Positions 32,098 to 40,170 of a stretch of DNA of 46,219 bases are shown piece after piece (positions within the stretch are counted from its first letter, which is position 1; every line of letters starts with the position of its first letter). Source of the stretch: Streptomyces silvae (GTDB lineage: Bacteria > Actinomycetota > Actinomycetes > Streptomycetales > Streptomycetaceae); NCBI RefSeq assembly GCF_016745505.1, contig NZ_JAERUC010000079.1:1-46219 (forward strand). Reading direction: 5' to 3'. The position numbers and the translations under genes were made by a program. A model generated the notes under the pieces. The model had not been told where the DNA came from, did not search any database, and saw nothing but the letters and a program-made list of their open reading frames with translations.

Positions 32098-33495
32098 TCA
32101 CAGGTTCTGGCTCAACCCCCGTGGCACGTAAGCCCCGTGGCCCGCGTGCCCCACGTACGCCCCGTCCTCGATCACCGGGACCCCGCGCGACAGGACCGTC
32201 TCGACGCGTCCGGTGATCCGCTTTCCCTCGTACGCCGAGTAGTCCACGTTCATGTGGTGCGTCTCGGCCGAGAGCACCTGTTCCGCCTCCGGGTCGTACA
32301 CCACGATGTCCGCGTCCGTGCCCGGTGCGATCGTCCCCTTGCGCGGGTACAGGCCGAACATCCGGGCCGGTGCCGCGCAGGCGATCTCGATCCAGCGGCG
32401 GCGGGAGATGTGTCCCTCCACCACCGCCTGGTGCAGCAGGTCCATCCGGTGTTCCACGCCCGGCATGCCGTTGGGGATCTTCGAGAAGTCCCCCCGGCCC
32501 ATCTCCTTCTGGCCCGAGAAGCAGAACGGGCAGTGGTCGGTGGAGACCACCTGGAGTTCGTTGTTCCTGAGCCCGCGCCAGAGTGCCTCCTGGTGTTCCC
32601 GGGGGCGCAGCGGGGTCGAGCAGACGTACTTCGCGCCCTCGAAGTCGGGTTCGGCGAGGTTGTCCGTCGAGAGGAAGAGGTACTGCGGACAGGTCTCGCC
32701 GAAGACGGGGAGCCCCTTGTGGCGGGCGGCGGCGATCTCGGCGACGGCTTCGTCGGCGGAGACGTGGACGACGTACAGCGGTGCCCCCGCGACCCTCGCG
32801 AGCTGGACCGCGCGGTGCGTGGCCTCGGCCTCCAGTGCGACCTTGCGTACGTCGCCGTGGTAGCGGGGGTCGGTGCGCCCCTCGGCGAGCGCCTGCTCGA
32901 CCAGGACGTCGATGGCGATGCCGTTCTCCGCGTGCATCATGATCAGGCCGCCGTTGCCGGAGGCCCGCTGCATGGCCCGGAGGATCTGGCCGTCGTCGCT
33001 GTAGAACACCCCGGGGTAGGCCATGAAGAGCTTGAACGAGGTGATGCCCTCCGCCACCAGGCGGTCCATCTCCTTGAGCGAGGACTCGTTCACGTCCGAG
33101 AGGATCATGTGGAAGCCGTAGTCGACGGCGCACCTGCCGTCGGCCTTCTCGAACCAGGCGTCCAGCCCTTCGCGCAGCGAGCGGCCCATGCTCTGGATGG
33201 CGAAGTCGACGATCGTGGTGGTGCCGCCCCAGGCCGCCGCCCGGGTGCCGGTCTCGAAGGTGTCGGCGGCGTAGGTCCCGCCGAACGGCATCTCCATGTG
33301 GGTGTGCGCGTCGACCCCGCCCGGGATGACGTACTTCCCGGTGGCGTCGATCCTGCGCTCGGCGCTCCAGCCCGCCGCGGCGTCGGTGCCGGGGGCGGCG
33401 AGTGCGGCGACGCGGCCGCCCTCGACGAGTACGTCGGCGTGGATCTCGTCCGACGCGGTGATGACGAGTCCGCCGTGGATGACGGTGCGGCTCAT
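32098..33495 (-). CDS. hydA: Dihydropyrimidinase (hydantoinase)
   Basis: 465-residue cyclic amidohydrolase that opens dihydrouracil/dihydrothymine to N-carbamoyl-beta-amino acids. The binuclear metal site is visible: His64/His66 in VDAHTHMEMPFGG, the carboxylated Lys155 in ITSFKLFMAYPG, His in MMHAENG and VVHVSADEA, and Asp in VVSTDHCPF. The length is normal for the family. It is the last gene after the ureidopropionase and aminotransferase; a 78-nt gap with a strong hairpin separates it from the aminotransferase. Substrate preference (pyrimidine versus hydantoin) is inferred from the neighbours. Confidence 0.95.
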   Translation of the reverse strand: MSRTVIHGGLVITASDEIHADVLVEGGRVAALAAPGTDAAAGWSAERRIDATGKYVIPGGVDAHTHMEMPFGGTYAADTFETGTRAAAWGGTTTIVDFAIQSMGRSLREGLDAWFEKADGRCAVDYGFHMILSDVNESSLKEMDRLVAEGITSFKLFMAYPGVFYSDDGQILRAMQRASGNGGLIMMHAENGIAIDVLVEQALAEGRTDPRYHGDVRKVALEAEATHRAVQLARVAGAPLYVVHVSADEAVAEIAAARHKGLPVFGETCPQYLFLSTDNLAEPDFEGAKYVCSTPLRPREHQEALWRGLRNNELQVVSTDHCPFCFSGQKEMGRGDFSKIPNGMPGVEHRMDLLHQAVVEGHISRRRWIEIACAAPARMFGLYPRKGTIAPGTDADIVVYDPEAEQVLSAETHHMNVDYSAYEGKRITGRVETVLSRGVPVIEDGAYVGHAGHGAYVPRGLSQNL

Positions 33496-33535
33496 GTGCC
33501 CCTCCTGGTGCGTGATGGCGTACGGGGACGTGGGC

Positions 33536-33568
33536 GGGCCCCGCGGCGGGGCGGCCGCCGCGGGGCCC
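33536..33568 (-). terminator. Intra-operon hairpin between aminotransferase and dihydropyrimidinase genes
   Basis: Exact 14-bp arms GGGCCCCGCGGCGG (33536-33549) and CCGCCGCGGGGCCC (33555-33568), 5-nt loop. It lies in the 78-nt gap and may lower dihydropyrimidinase expression or shape the mRNA. Confidence 0.55.
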
Positions 33569-33573
33569 CGCTC

Positions 33574-34857
33574 TCAGGTGGCCGCGTGCAGGGCCTCGCC
33601 CAGGATCTCCGCGCCTTCCTCGGCCTCGGCGACGGTGAGCGACAGGGGCGGCGCGATCCGCAGGACGCTGGTGTCGTGGCCGCCGCCCTTCCCGATGAGC
33701 AGCCCGCCCGCGCGGGCCGCTTCGAGTACGGCCGCGGCGGCCTCCGGGGCGGCCTCGTCGGTGCCGGGCTTCACCAGCTCGATGCCGATCATGAGTCCTC
33801 GGCCGCGCACCTCCCGTACGGCGGGCGAGCTCGCGCCGACCGCGCGGAGCCGTTCGATGAGCAGGCCGCCGACCCGCCGGGCGTTGCCCTGGAGGTCGTG
33901 CTCCAGCAGGTAGGAGAGGTTGGCGAGCCCGGCCGCCATGGTGACCGGGGATCCGCCGAACGTCGAGATGGAGTTGGCGTCCAGGCAGTTCATGACGTCG
34001 GCGCGGGCGACGACCCCGCCGATGGACATGCCGTTGCCGATGCCCTTGGCGAAGGTGAGGATGTCCGGCGGCCCGCTCGCCGCGTGTGCCTGCCAGCCCC
34101 AGAAGTGGTCGCCGGTGCGTCCCCAGCCGGTCTGCACCTCGTCGGAGATCCACAGGATGCCGTGCCGGTCGAGGACCTCGCGGAACGCCGCGTACAGCCC
34201 GTCGGGGGGTGCGGTGAACCCGCCGACCCCCTGCACGGGTTCGGCGATCAGCGCCGCGGGGTTCCGGGTGTGTCCGAGCAGGTCCTCCAGGTCGGCCACG
34301 CAGGCCTTGATGAAGTGTTCGTCGCTCAGCTCGGCGTACGGTCCCCTGCTGCGGACCCCGCCGTGGACGTAGAGCGTCTGGAGGGGCGACAGACTCGTCG
34401 GCGACCAGGACGTGTTACCCGTGATGGACACGGCCGAGAACGACCTGCCGTGGTAGCTGTTGCGCATCGCCAGGATCTGGTTGGAGCCTCGGTAGGCGGT
34501 GGCGAGCAGCAGGGCGGTGTCGTTGGCCTCGGTGCCCGAGGTGGTGAAGAAGACCCGGGCGTCGGGGATGCCGGAGAGTGTCGCGATCCGTTCGGCGAGC
34601 TCGACCATGGGGCGGTTGAGGTAGAGGGTCGAGGAGTGGATGAGCCGGCCGGCCTGCTCGGAGACGGCCTTGGTCACCTCGGGCAGGGCGTGCGCCGTCA
34701 TCGTGGTGAGGATGCCGCCGAAGAAGTCGAGGTAGCGGTTGCCGTCCGCGTCCCAGACATGGCGGCCCTCGCCGTGGGTGAGTTCCAGGGGGTGCCGGTA
34801 GTAGAGCGCCAGCCAGGCGGGGCTGACGGCCAGGTGCCGTTCGTGCAGTCCGGTCAC
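33574..34857 (-). CDS. Class III omega-aminotransferase (beta-alanine/3-aminoisobutyrate type)
   Basis: 427-residue PLP enzyme. Typical parts are FFTTSGTEANDTALLLA, SYHGRSFSAVSITG, LIAEPVQGVGGF, WISDEVQTGWGRTGDHFWGW, and the PLP-lysine in LTFAKGIGNGMSIGG. It resembles the alanine-glyoxylate aminotransferase-2/beta-alanine-pyruvate group. Placed between beta-ureidopropionase and dihydropyrimidinase, it should convert beta-alanine or 3-aminoisobutyrate to the semialdehyde. GTG 34857 overlaps the ureidopropionase stop (GTGA). Confidence 0.92.
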   Translation of the reverse strand: MTGLHERHLAVSPAWLALYYRHPLELTHGEGRHVWDADGNRYLDFFGGILTTMTAHALPEVTKAVSEQAGRLIHSSTLYLNRPMVELAERIATLSGIPDARVFFTTSGTEANDTALLLATAYRGSNQILAMRNSYHGRSFSAVSITGNTSWSPTSLSPLQTLYVHGGVRSRGPYAELSDEHFIKACVADLEDLLGHTRNPAALIAEPVQGVGGFTAPPDGLYAAFREVLDRHGILWISDEVQTGWGRTGDHFWGWQAHAASGPPDILTFAKGIGNGMSIGGVVARADVMNCLDANSISTFGGSPVTMAAGLANLSYLLEHDLQGNARRVGGLLIERLRAVGASSPAVREVRGRGLMIGIELVKPGTDEAAPEAAAAVLEAARAGGLLIGKGGGHDTSVLRIAPPLSLTVAEAEEGAEILGEALHAAT

Positions 34858-35696
34858 GGCTCCACCAGCCCGTCGTACGCGTCGGGCCTGCGGTCCCGGT
34901 AGAAGGCCCACTGCTGGCGGACCTCGTCGATCAGCCCGAAGTCCAGGTCGCGTACGACGAGTTCCTCTTCCTTGTCGCTCGCGACGTCGCCGACGAACTG
35001 GCCGCGGGGGTCGACGAAGTAGCTCGTGCCGTAGAAGTCGTTGTCGCCGTACTCCTCCTGGCCGACGCGGTTGATCGCGGCCACGAAGTACTCGTTGGCG
35101 ACGGCCGAGGCGGGCTGTTCCAGCTGCCACAGATAGCCGGAGAGGCCGCGCGAGGTGGCGGACGGGTTGTACACCAACTGGGCTCCGTTGAGTCCGAGTT
35201 GGCGCCACCCCTCGGGGAAGTGCCGGTCGTAGCAGATGTAGACGCCGACCTTGCCGACGGCGGTGTCGAAGACGGGCCAGCCGACGTTGCCGGGCTTGAA
35301 GTAGTACTTCTCCCAGAAGCCCTTGACCTGCGGGATGTGGTGCTTGCGGTACTTGCCGAGGTAGGAGCCGTCGGCGTCGATCACCGCCGCGGTGTTGTAG
35401 TAGAAGCCGGACTGCTCGACCTCGAAGACCGGCACGACGATCACCATGCCCGTCTCCCGGGCCAGGTCGGCCATCCGCCGGACCGTCGGCCCGTCCGGGA
35501 CGGGTTCGGCCCAGCGGTAGTGCTCGGGCTCCTGGACCTGGCAGAAGTAGGGGGCGTTGAACACCTCCTGGAAGCCGATGATCTGCGCGCCCTGGCGGGC
35601 GGCCTCGCGCGCGTGTTCCTCGTGCTTGGCGATCATGGATTCGGTGTCGCCGGTCCAGGTCGCCTGGACGAGTGCGGCGCGTACGACGTGGGACAT
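34854..35696 (-). CDS. Beta-ureidopropionase-like nitrilase superfamily amidohydrolase
   Basis: 280-residue carbon-nitrogen hydrolase with the Glu-Lys-Cys triad: Glu44 in GFQEVFNAPYF, Lys118 in GKYRKHHIPQVKGFWEKYYF, Cys155 in VGVYICYDRHFPEGWR. These blocks match N-carbamoyl-beta-alanine amidohydrolases, which release beta-alanine, ammonia and CO2. It is the first gene of the pyrimidine operon and is translationally coupled to the aminotransferase. A dyad (35731-35775) lies upstream. Dihydropyrimidine dehydrogenase is not in the window. Confidence 0.92.
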   Translation of the reverse strand: MSHVVRAALVQATWTGDTESMIAKHEEHAREAARQGAQIIGFQEVFNAPYFCQVQEPEHYRWAEPVPDGPTVRRMADLARETGMVIVVPVFEVEQSGFYYNTAAVIDADGSYLGKYRKHHIPQVKGFWEKYYFKPGNVGWPVFDTAVGKVGVYICYDRHFPEGWRQLGLNGAQLVYNPSATSRGLSGYLWQLEQPASAVANEYFVAAINRVGQEEYGDNDFYGTSYFVDPRGQFVGDVASDKEEELVVRDLDFGLIDEVRQQWAFYRDRRPDAYDGLVEP

Positions 35697-35730
35697 GAGC
35701 TGCTCCTTCGACGCGGCGTCAGAGAGCCTC

Positions 35731-35775
35731 TACGTTCTCTACGCCCGTAGACACGGTGCATAGGAGGAGAACGTA
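35731..35775 (-). promoter_or_regulatory. Long-spaced dyad upstream of the pyrimidine operon
   Basis: TACGTTCTC (35731-35739) and GAGAACGTA (35767-35775) are exact inverted 9-mers, centres 36 bp apart, with an inner TCTAC/GTAGA dyad (35738-35751). This suggests a regulator contacting two half-sites about 35 bp before the start codon. Confidence 0.55.
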
Positions 35776-35833
35776 AGCCCCGTCACACAGCGGGGCAAGA
35801 CCATCGCCGTGAACCGGCGGAGTCGATCATGTT

Positions 35834-36862
35834 TCATACCCGAGCGGTCCACACCGTCGCGGAGGGTGTGGCGTCCAGTTCGCGCAGTGCCCCGTACGCG
35901 GACTGCACGAAGGGCGCGAGCGGGGTCGGGGCCGTGTTCGTGAGGGCCACGACGCCGGTGCCCGAGCCGGGGAGGAAGCCCGCGAAGGCGGTGAAGCCGC
36001 GGGTGCCGCCGGAGTGGTGGAGCAGTGCACCGCCCGGACGCGGGCGCAGGTTCCAGATCAGGCAGAGCCGGGATCCGGTGCGGGGCACGCTCAGCCGGGG
36101 CCGCTGCACCTCGGTGAGCGCGGTGCGCAGGGCGGGGCCGGGGGCGGTTTCCGGGTCCAGGAGCGCGGTCAGGACGCGCAGCAGGTCCCGGGCGCTGGAC
36201 CGTACGGCGCCGGCCGCGGTCAGCCCGGGCATCAGCAGGGCGGGGCGCGGGCGGCCGTGCCAATGGCCGGTGGCCTGGGGGCGGTTGGGGTCGCAGTCCG
36301 TGTCGGTGAGGCCGAGCGGGCCGGTGACGCGCTCGGCCAGCAGCGCCGGGTAGTCGCTCCCGGTGCCCCCGGCGGCCCTGGCGAGCACGTGGCCGAGCAG
36401 GCCCCCGCCGAAGTTGGAGTACAGGACCCTGGTGCCGGGCCTGTTCCGCAGCCGGGTGCGGCGCAGCGAGACCAGGAGGTCGTCCTCGGAGAAACCGGCG
36501 TACGGGTTGCTGAACCATCCGCCGCGCACGGCCCGGCCGAGCAGCCCCGGGGGCAGCCGGGGCAGGCCGGAGGTGTGGGTGGCGAGGTGGAGGAGGGTGA
36601 GCGGGGGGCCGGGCAGCCGGAAGGGCAGATAGCGGTCGGCGCGGTCGCCGTAGCCGACCTCGCCCCGGGCGGCCAGCTCGGCGAGGAGCAGTGCGGTGAA
36701 GGTCTTCGTCAGCGAGCCCGTCTCGAACCGGGTGCTCTCCCCCACCGGGCCGCGGCAGAGCACCGTACGCTCGGCGCCCCGCACCGCCGCGACCGCCGCC
36801 GCCGGCCCCGGGGCGGATGCCAGGAGGGGCCGGAGCACGGCGGTCAGCGGCGGCCGGGTCAC
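35834..36862 (-). CDS. Serine hydrolase, class C beta-lactamase/peptidase S12-like
   Basis: 342 residues. The Ser-x-x-Lys nucleophile is Ser50-Leu-Thr-Lys53 (FETGSLTKTFTALLLAEL), followed by THTSGLPRLP, the Tyr-Ser-Asn motif in RVLYSNFGGGLLGHVLA, and HSGGTRG in place of KTG. No signal peptide is visible, so it is probably cytoplasmic, unlike true beta-lactamases. Relatives include esterases, D-aminopeptidases and peptide cyclases. GTG 36862 lies 4 nt after the preceding stop; it is the last of four overlapping genes that begin with a 60-residue peptide. A role on that peptide is inference. Confidence 0.88.
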   Translation of the reverse strand: MTRPPLTAVLRPLLASAPGPAAAVAAVRGAERTVLCRGPVGESTRFETGSLTKTFTALLLAELAARGEVGYGDRADRYLPFRLPGPPLTLLHLATHTSGLPRLPPGLLGRAVRGGWFSNPYAGFSEDDLLVSLRRTRLRNRPGTRVLYSNFGGGLLGHVLARAAGGTGSDYPALLAERVTGPLGLTDTDCDPNRPQATGHWHGRPRPALLMPGLTAAGAVRSSARDLLRVLTALLDPETAPGPALRTALTEVQRPRLSVPRTGSRLCLIWNLRPRPGGALLHHSGGTRGFTAFAGFLPGSGTGVVALTNTAPTPLAPFVQSAYGALRELDATPSATVWTARV

Positions 36863-36866
36863 CTGC

Positions 36867-37787
36867 TCACCGCTGTCCCGCCGCCCGGGCGAGGGCGATC
36901 GATCCGGCGACGGCCGCGACGACGACCGTGTGCTGGTGGTCCGTGAAGCGCCGCTGCGGGTCGTCGTCCACCGGGTCGCTGTCCCGGGGCACGAGTCCGT
37001 CCTCGTGCTGGAGGGCCGCGACGGCCTCCCAGTCCTCCGCCCGGCAGTACGGGTCCTCGATCGAGGCACCCACCACGAGCAGTTCCGTGACGAGGTCCCA
37101 CTGCCCCACCTCGCGCCAGATGTCGATCCAGACGGGGAGCCAGGTGCGTACGTAGTCGGCGAGTTCGGGCGGCAGTCCGGCCGGGTTGCCGCCCCAGTCG
37201 GTGAGGTGGAAGACGGTGTGGGTCATGGCGTAGGCCGTGATCCAGTTGATGGCCCACGGCTCCGGCCGCGCACCGAGCCAGGTGGCCCCGGCCAGGGCGT
37301 TCAGGTCCTCCGCCTGGTCCAGGCCCACGACCCGGGCGGCGTTGGCGACGGCGAGCCGCCGGTTCGGCAGGACCTCGACGCTGCTCACCGACCGCATGCG
37401 GGACCGGTGGACGAGGAGCCGGTCCAGCGCCTCGTGGCGGTAGCCGCAGCGGACGAAGGGGGCGTACATCTCCAGCGGGTCCGTCATCAGGGTGTGGCGG
37501 AGCTGGCGTTCGTAGATCATGTCGCCGCGCCTGAACTGCTCCCAGGTGAAGTCCATCAGGCTCTGGGCGGCGGCCAGCCGGCCGGGGCCCGCGACGCCGT
37601 CGCGCAGGATCAGGGAGGCCGCGAGGGTGGTCTCCCCCAGGGGCTTGTAGACGCTGTCGGGGTCGGCCATGGTCTCGGTCGTGCCGGGCGGCAGCCCGCC
37701 GAGGTGCCGGTTGGCGTGCAGCCACGACAGCGCCCGGTCCGCCATGCCGCGGGCGGCCCGGGTGACCGGCTCGGGAATCGTCGTCAT
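36867..37787 (-). CDS. Uncharacterised protein (DUF6895-like), peptide operon
   Basis: 306 residues, soluble, strongly helical. Distinctive segments are ADRALSWLHANRHLGGLPPGTTETMADPDSVYKPLGETTLAASLIL, RQLRHTLMTDPLEMYAPFVRCGYRHEALDRLL, and ITAYAMTHTVFHLTDWGGNPAGLPPELADYVRTWLPVWIDIWREVGQWDLVTELLVV. This looks like a repeat-helix fold and is similar to what I recall of proteins labelled DUF6895; I cannot confirm that. Several His, Tyr and Trp in HTVFHLTDWGG could form an active site. ATG 37787 overlaps the previous stop (ATGA). Confidence 0.72.
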   Translation of the reverse strand: MTTIPEPVTRAARGMADRALSWLHANRHLGGLPPGTTETMADPDSVYKPLGETTLAASLILRDGVAGPGRLAAAQSLMDFTWEQFRRGDMIYERQLRHTLMTDPLEMYAPFVRCGYRHEALDRLLVHRSRMRSVSSVEVLPNRRLAVANAARVVGLDQAEDLNALAGATWLGARPEPWAINWITAYAMTHTVFHLTDWGGNPAGLPPELADYVRTWLPVWIDIWREVGQWDLVTELLVVGASIEDPYCRAEDWEAVAALQHEDGLVPRDSDPVDDDPQRRFTDHQHTVVVAAVAGSIALARAAGQR

Positions 37788-38515
37788 GGGCGTGCCGCCT
37801 CCTTGGGGGCCGTACCGGGCGGCAGTTCGAGGAAGTGCCGGGCCATCGCCAGGTCCAGGGCGGCGCGCGGGCCCGCCCCGCCCACCAGCCATACGTGCTC
37901 GGCGGCGACATCCGGATCCAGGGGCAGTTCCGCGCCGTCGTACCGCAGCCAGGCCAGCCAGCGGACGAGGCGCACGGCGGTGGGGAAGTCGCGGCGCAGG
38001 ATCGAGCGGCTGACCCCGCGGCTCAGCGACAGGGCCCCTCGGCGGGCGGCCTCGTGGACCGGGCCGTCGAGGCCGAGCGTGGCGAGGGGCGCGAGTTGGG
38101 CCATCCTCACGGACCAGGCGCTCCAGTCGGCGGTGTCATCGGGCGCGGCGTCGTCCGCCGGTACGGGTGCGAGGCCGCCCAGCGCATCGTCCCCGGAGAT
38201 CCGGGCGAGCAGGGCCGCGGTGGCGTGGTCGCGCAGGGCGACCGCGGCCTCCTCCGGGGCGTCGGACGCGGGGAAGGCGTCGAAGGCCTTCGCCACGACG
38301 GCGGTGTCCTGCGCCGGGAAAGGGTGGCCCGCCAGGAGATGGGGGCTGAAGACGTCGGCCCCCAGGACCCGGACAGCGGCCAGGGCCGCGAGGGTGTCGG
38401 GGGCGTCGTCGGCGTACCGCGCCAGCTGCACAGCGCCCCCGGTGCCGTCGAGGGCACCGAGGACACTGACTGCCAGGGCGTCGGCCGCCTCGGCGAATGC
38501 GGAGTGGGAACTCAC
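37784..38515 (-). CDS. Uncharacterised helical protein, peptide operon
   Basis: 243 residues, Ala-rich and helical, no membrane segment. It starts SSHSAFAEAADALAVSVLGALDG and ends LVRWLAWLRYDGAELPLDPDVAAEHVWLVGGAGPRAALDLAMARHFLEL. I do not recognise a family. GTG 38515 overlaps the stop of the 60-residue peptide gene and its own stop overlaps the next start, so it is locked between peptide and DUF6895-like gene. Such coupling suggests it acts with the peptide, for example as a binding or processing partner. Confidence 0.7.
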   Translation of the reverse strand: MSSHSAFAEAADALAVSVLGALDGTGGAVQLARYADDAPDTLAALAAVRVLGADVFSPHLLAGHPFPAQDTAVVAKAFDAFPASDAPEEAAVALRDHATAALLARISGDDALGGLAPVPADDAAPDDTADWSAWSVRMAQLAPLATLGLDGPVHEAARRGALSLSRGVSRSILRRDFPTAVRLVRWLAWLRYDGAELPLDPDVAAEHVWLVGGAGPRAALDLAMARHFLELPPGTAPKEAARP

Positions 38516-38694
38516 TTGCCCCGGGGCTCCTTCGGCTCCTTGGGAGACAGGAGGAGGAGGGCGAGCAGGAAGCCCGCGGCCTCGGGGGTGTAGAGCGGAG
38601 CGTCGCTGACGGCCGCCTCGGGCTCCGCCATGAGGGCGCTCAGCGTGGTGGTCTGGGCCGGTGTGGCAGTGAGGGTGATCTCCTGGGTGAGCAT
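38512..38694 (-). CDS. 60-residue peptide, possible RiPP-like precursor
   Basis: Begins MLTQEITLTATPAQTTTLSA and ends GFLLALLLLSPKEPKEPRGK. The N-terminal half is Thr/Ala-rich and polar, the middle has acidic and Pro residues (EPEAAVSDAPLYTPEA), and the end is a leucine run with a basic tail. ATG 38694 follows GGAGG with 4-nt spacing (a near-ideal SD). It is the first gene of four coupled genes. A leader-plus-core peptide or a small membrane peptide are both possible; there are no Cys residues, so a lanthipeptide or thiopeptide is unlikely. Confidence 0.68.
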   Translation of the reverse strand: MLTQEITLTATPAQTTTLSALMAEPEAAVSDAPLYTPEAAGFLLALLLLSPKEPKEPRGK

Positions 38695-38959
38695 GGTGCC
38701 TCCACATCACTGGGGGGACATGTGCCACTTGTGTGGTTATGCCTCGACCGACGATAAAGGGTGACAGGGGATTTATCTCCCCAACCCCGTGCCGACCGGT
38801 GACATGCATGGACCACAGGGGGCGCCCGGCGGCGGGGCGTGTCCGGGACGGCACCGGCGCACGCGGCGGGACCTGTTCGGGACCGGCCGGTGGCGGCACT
38901 TGCCTTCGAGCCCGCTCCAGCTCGTAGCCTCCGTGCAGCATCCGACCGAAGGGGATCTT

Positions 38960-40010
38960 GTGCGGTACACACTGTTCGGCAGGACGGGGCTGCGCGTCAG
39001 CGAACTGGCCCTGGGGGCCATGACGCTCGGCAGCCACGAGTCCGGGCCGGAGGCGGTCAGCAGGACCAGCGGGCGCATCCTCGACGCCTTTCTGGCGGCG
39101 GGCGGCAACTTCGTCGACACCGCCGACATCTACGGCGGCGGCTCCTCGGAATCGGTGCTGGGCGGGCTGCTCGGCGACCGCCGCGAGAGCCTCGTCCTCG
39201 CCAGCAAGTACTCCTGCGCGACCGATCCCGACGATCTGAACGCGGCGGGGAACCACCGCAAGAACCTCGTGCGGGCGGTGGAGGCGAGCCTGCGGCGGCT
39301 GCGCACCGACCGGCTCGACGTGCTGTGGGTGCACGCGCGGGACCACTTCACCCCGGTGGAGGAGGTCATGCGGGCGCTCGACGACCTCGTACGTGCGGGG
39401 AAGGTGCTCTACCTCGGGGTGTCGGACTGGCCCGCCTGGGAGATCGCCCAGGCCTGCACGCTCGCCGAGCTGCGCGGCTGGACCGCCTTCGCGGGCTCGC
39501 AGCTGCGCTACAGCCTGCTGGAGCGCACCCCGGAGCGTGAACTCCTGCCCCAGGCTTACGGGTTCGACCAGGCGGTCTTCGCCTGGAGCCCCCTCGCGCG
39601 CGGCCGGCTGACGGGGAAACACCTCGACGCGGCCACTCCCCCGGACGGCACGGCGAGCGAGACGGAGCGGCGTGAGTACGCGACGGTGCGCGCGGTGGTG
39701 GAGATCGCGGACCGGGGCGGCTGGACCCCGGCGCAGGTCGCGCTCGCCTGGCTGCGCGGACGGCCGGGCAACATCGTCCCGATCATCGGCGCCTCCACCG
39801 AGAGCCAGCTGACGGACAACCTGGCCTGCCTGGAGGTGAAGCTCGACGCGGAGGCCGTCGAGCGGCTGGACCGGGTGAGCGCGGTGCCCCTCGGGTTCCC
39901 GCACGACTTCCTGCGCGAGCCCGAGGTAACCGGGACGGTGGGCGCGCTGGGCAGCCATCGACGACTGCCGCACCGGCCCTCGCCGCACGACGCGCGGGGC
40001 ACCCTTCTAG
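38960..40010 (+). CDS. Aldo/keto reductase with disrupted 3' end
   Basis: NADPH-dependent reductase of the aryl-alcohol dehydrogenase-like AKR group: GRTGLRVSELALGAMTLG, NFVDTADIYGGGSSESVLGGLL, catalytic Lys in LASKYSC, the His in VLWVHARDH, YSLLERTPERELLP, SPLARGRLTGKH, IIGASTESQLTDNL. GTG 38960 has AAGGGG upstream. Homology ends near 39960. From there the frame stays open to 41011, antisense to the next gene, which is not AKR sequence. In the +1 frame AIDDCRTGPRRTTRGAPF and a TAG at 40008 look like the original end, so a one-base indel near 39950 is likely. Most of the enzyme is intact. Confidence 0.82.
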
Positions 40011-40150
40011 CCGCACGACGCGGGGGGCGCCGTTCCAGGCGTACGACGCGGGGGGCGCCGTTCCAGCCGTACGACGCGGGGGGCGCCCTTCCAGGCGTAC
40101 GACGCGGGGGGCGCCCTTCCAGCCGTACGACACAGGGGGCGCCTTTCCGG
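39983..40150. repeat. Six tandem 28-bp repeats
   Basis: Six contiguous units at 39983, 40011, 40039, 40067, 40095 and 40123, each about CCGTACGACGCGGGGGGCGC followed by C(G/C)TTCCAG. The first and last units are the most diverged. Unit 1 ends TTCTAG, the others TTCCAG or TTCCGG. They fill the gap between two convergent genes. Confidence 0.95.
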
Positions 40151-40170
40151 ACGTACGCGCGCCCGGCGCC

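Noticed and set aside
39983..40150. CRISPR array
   Set aside because: The 28-bp units are directly adjacent with no spacers and no cas genes are present.
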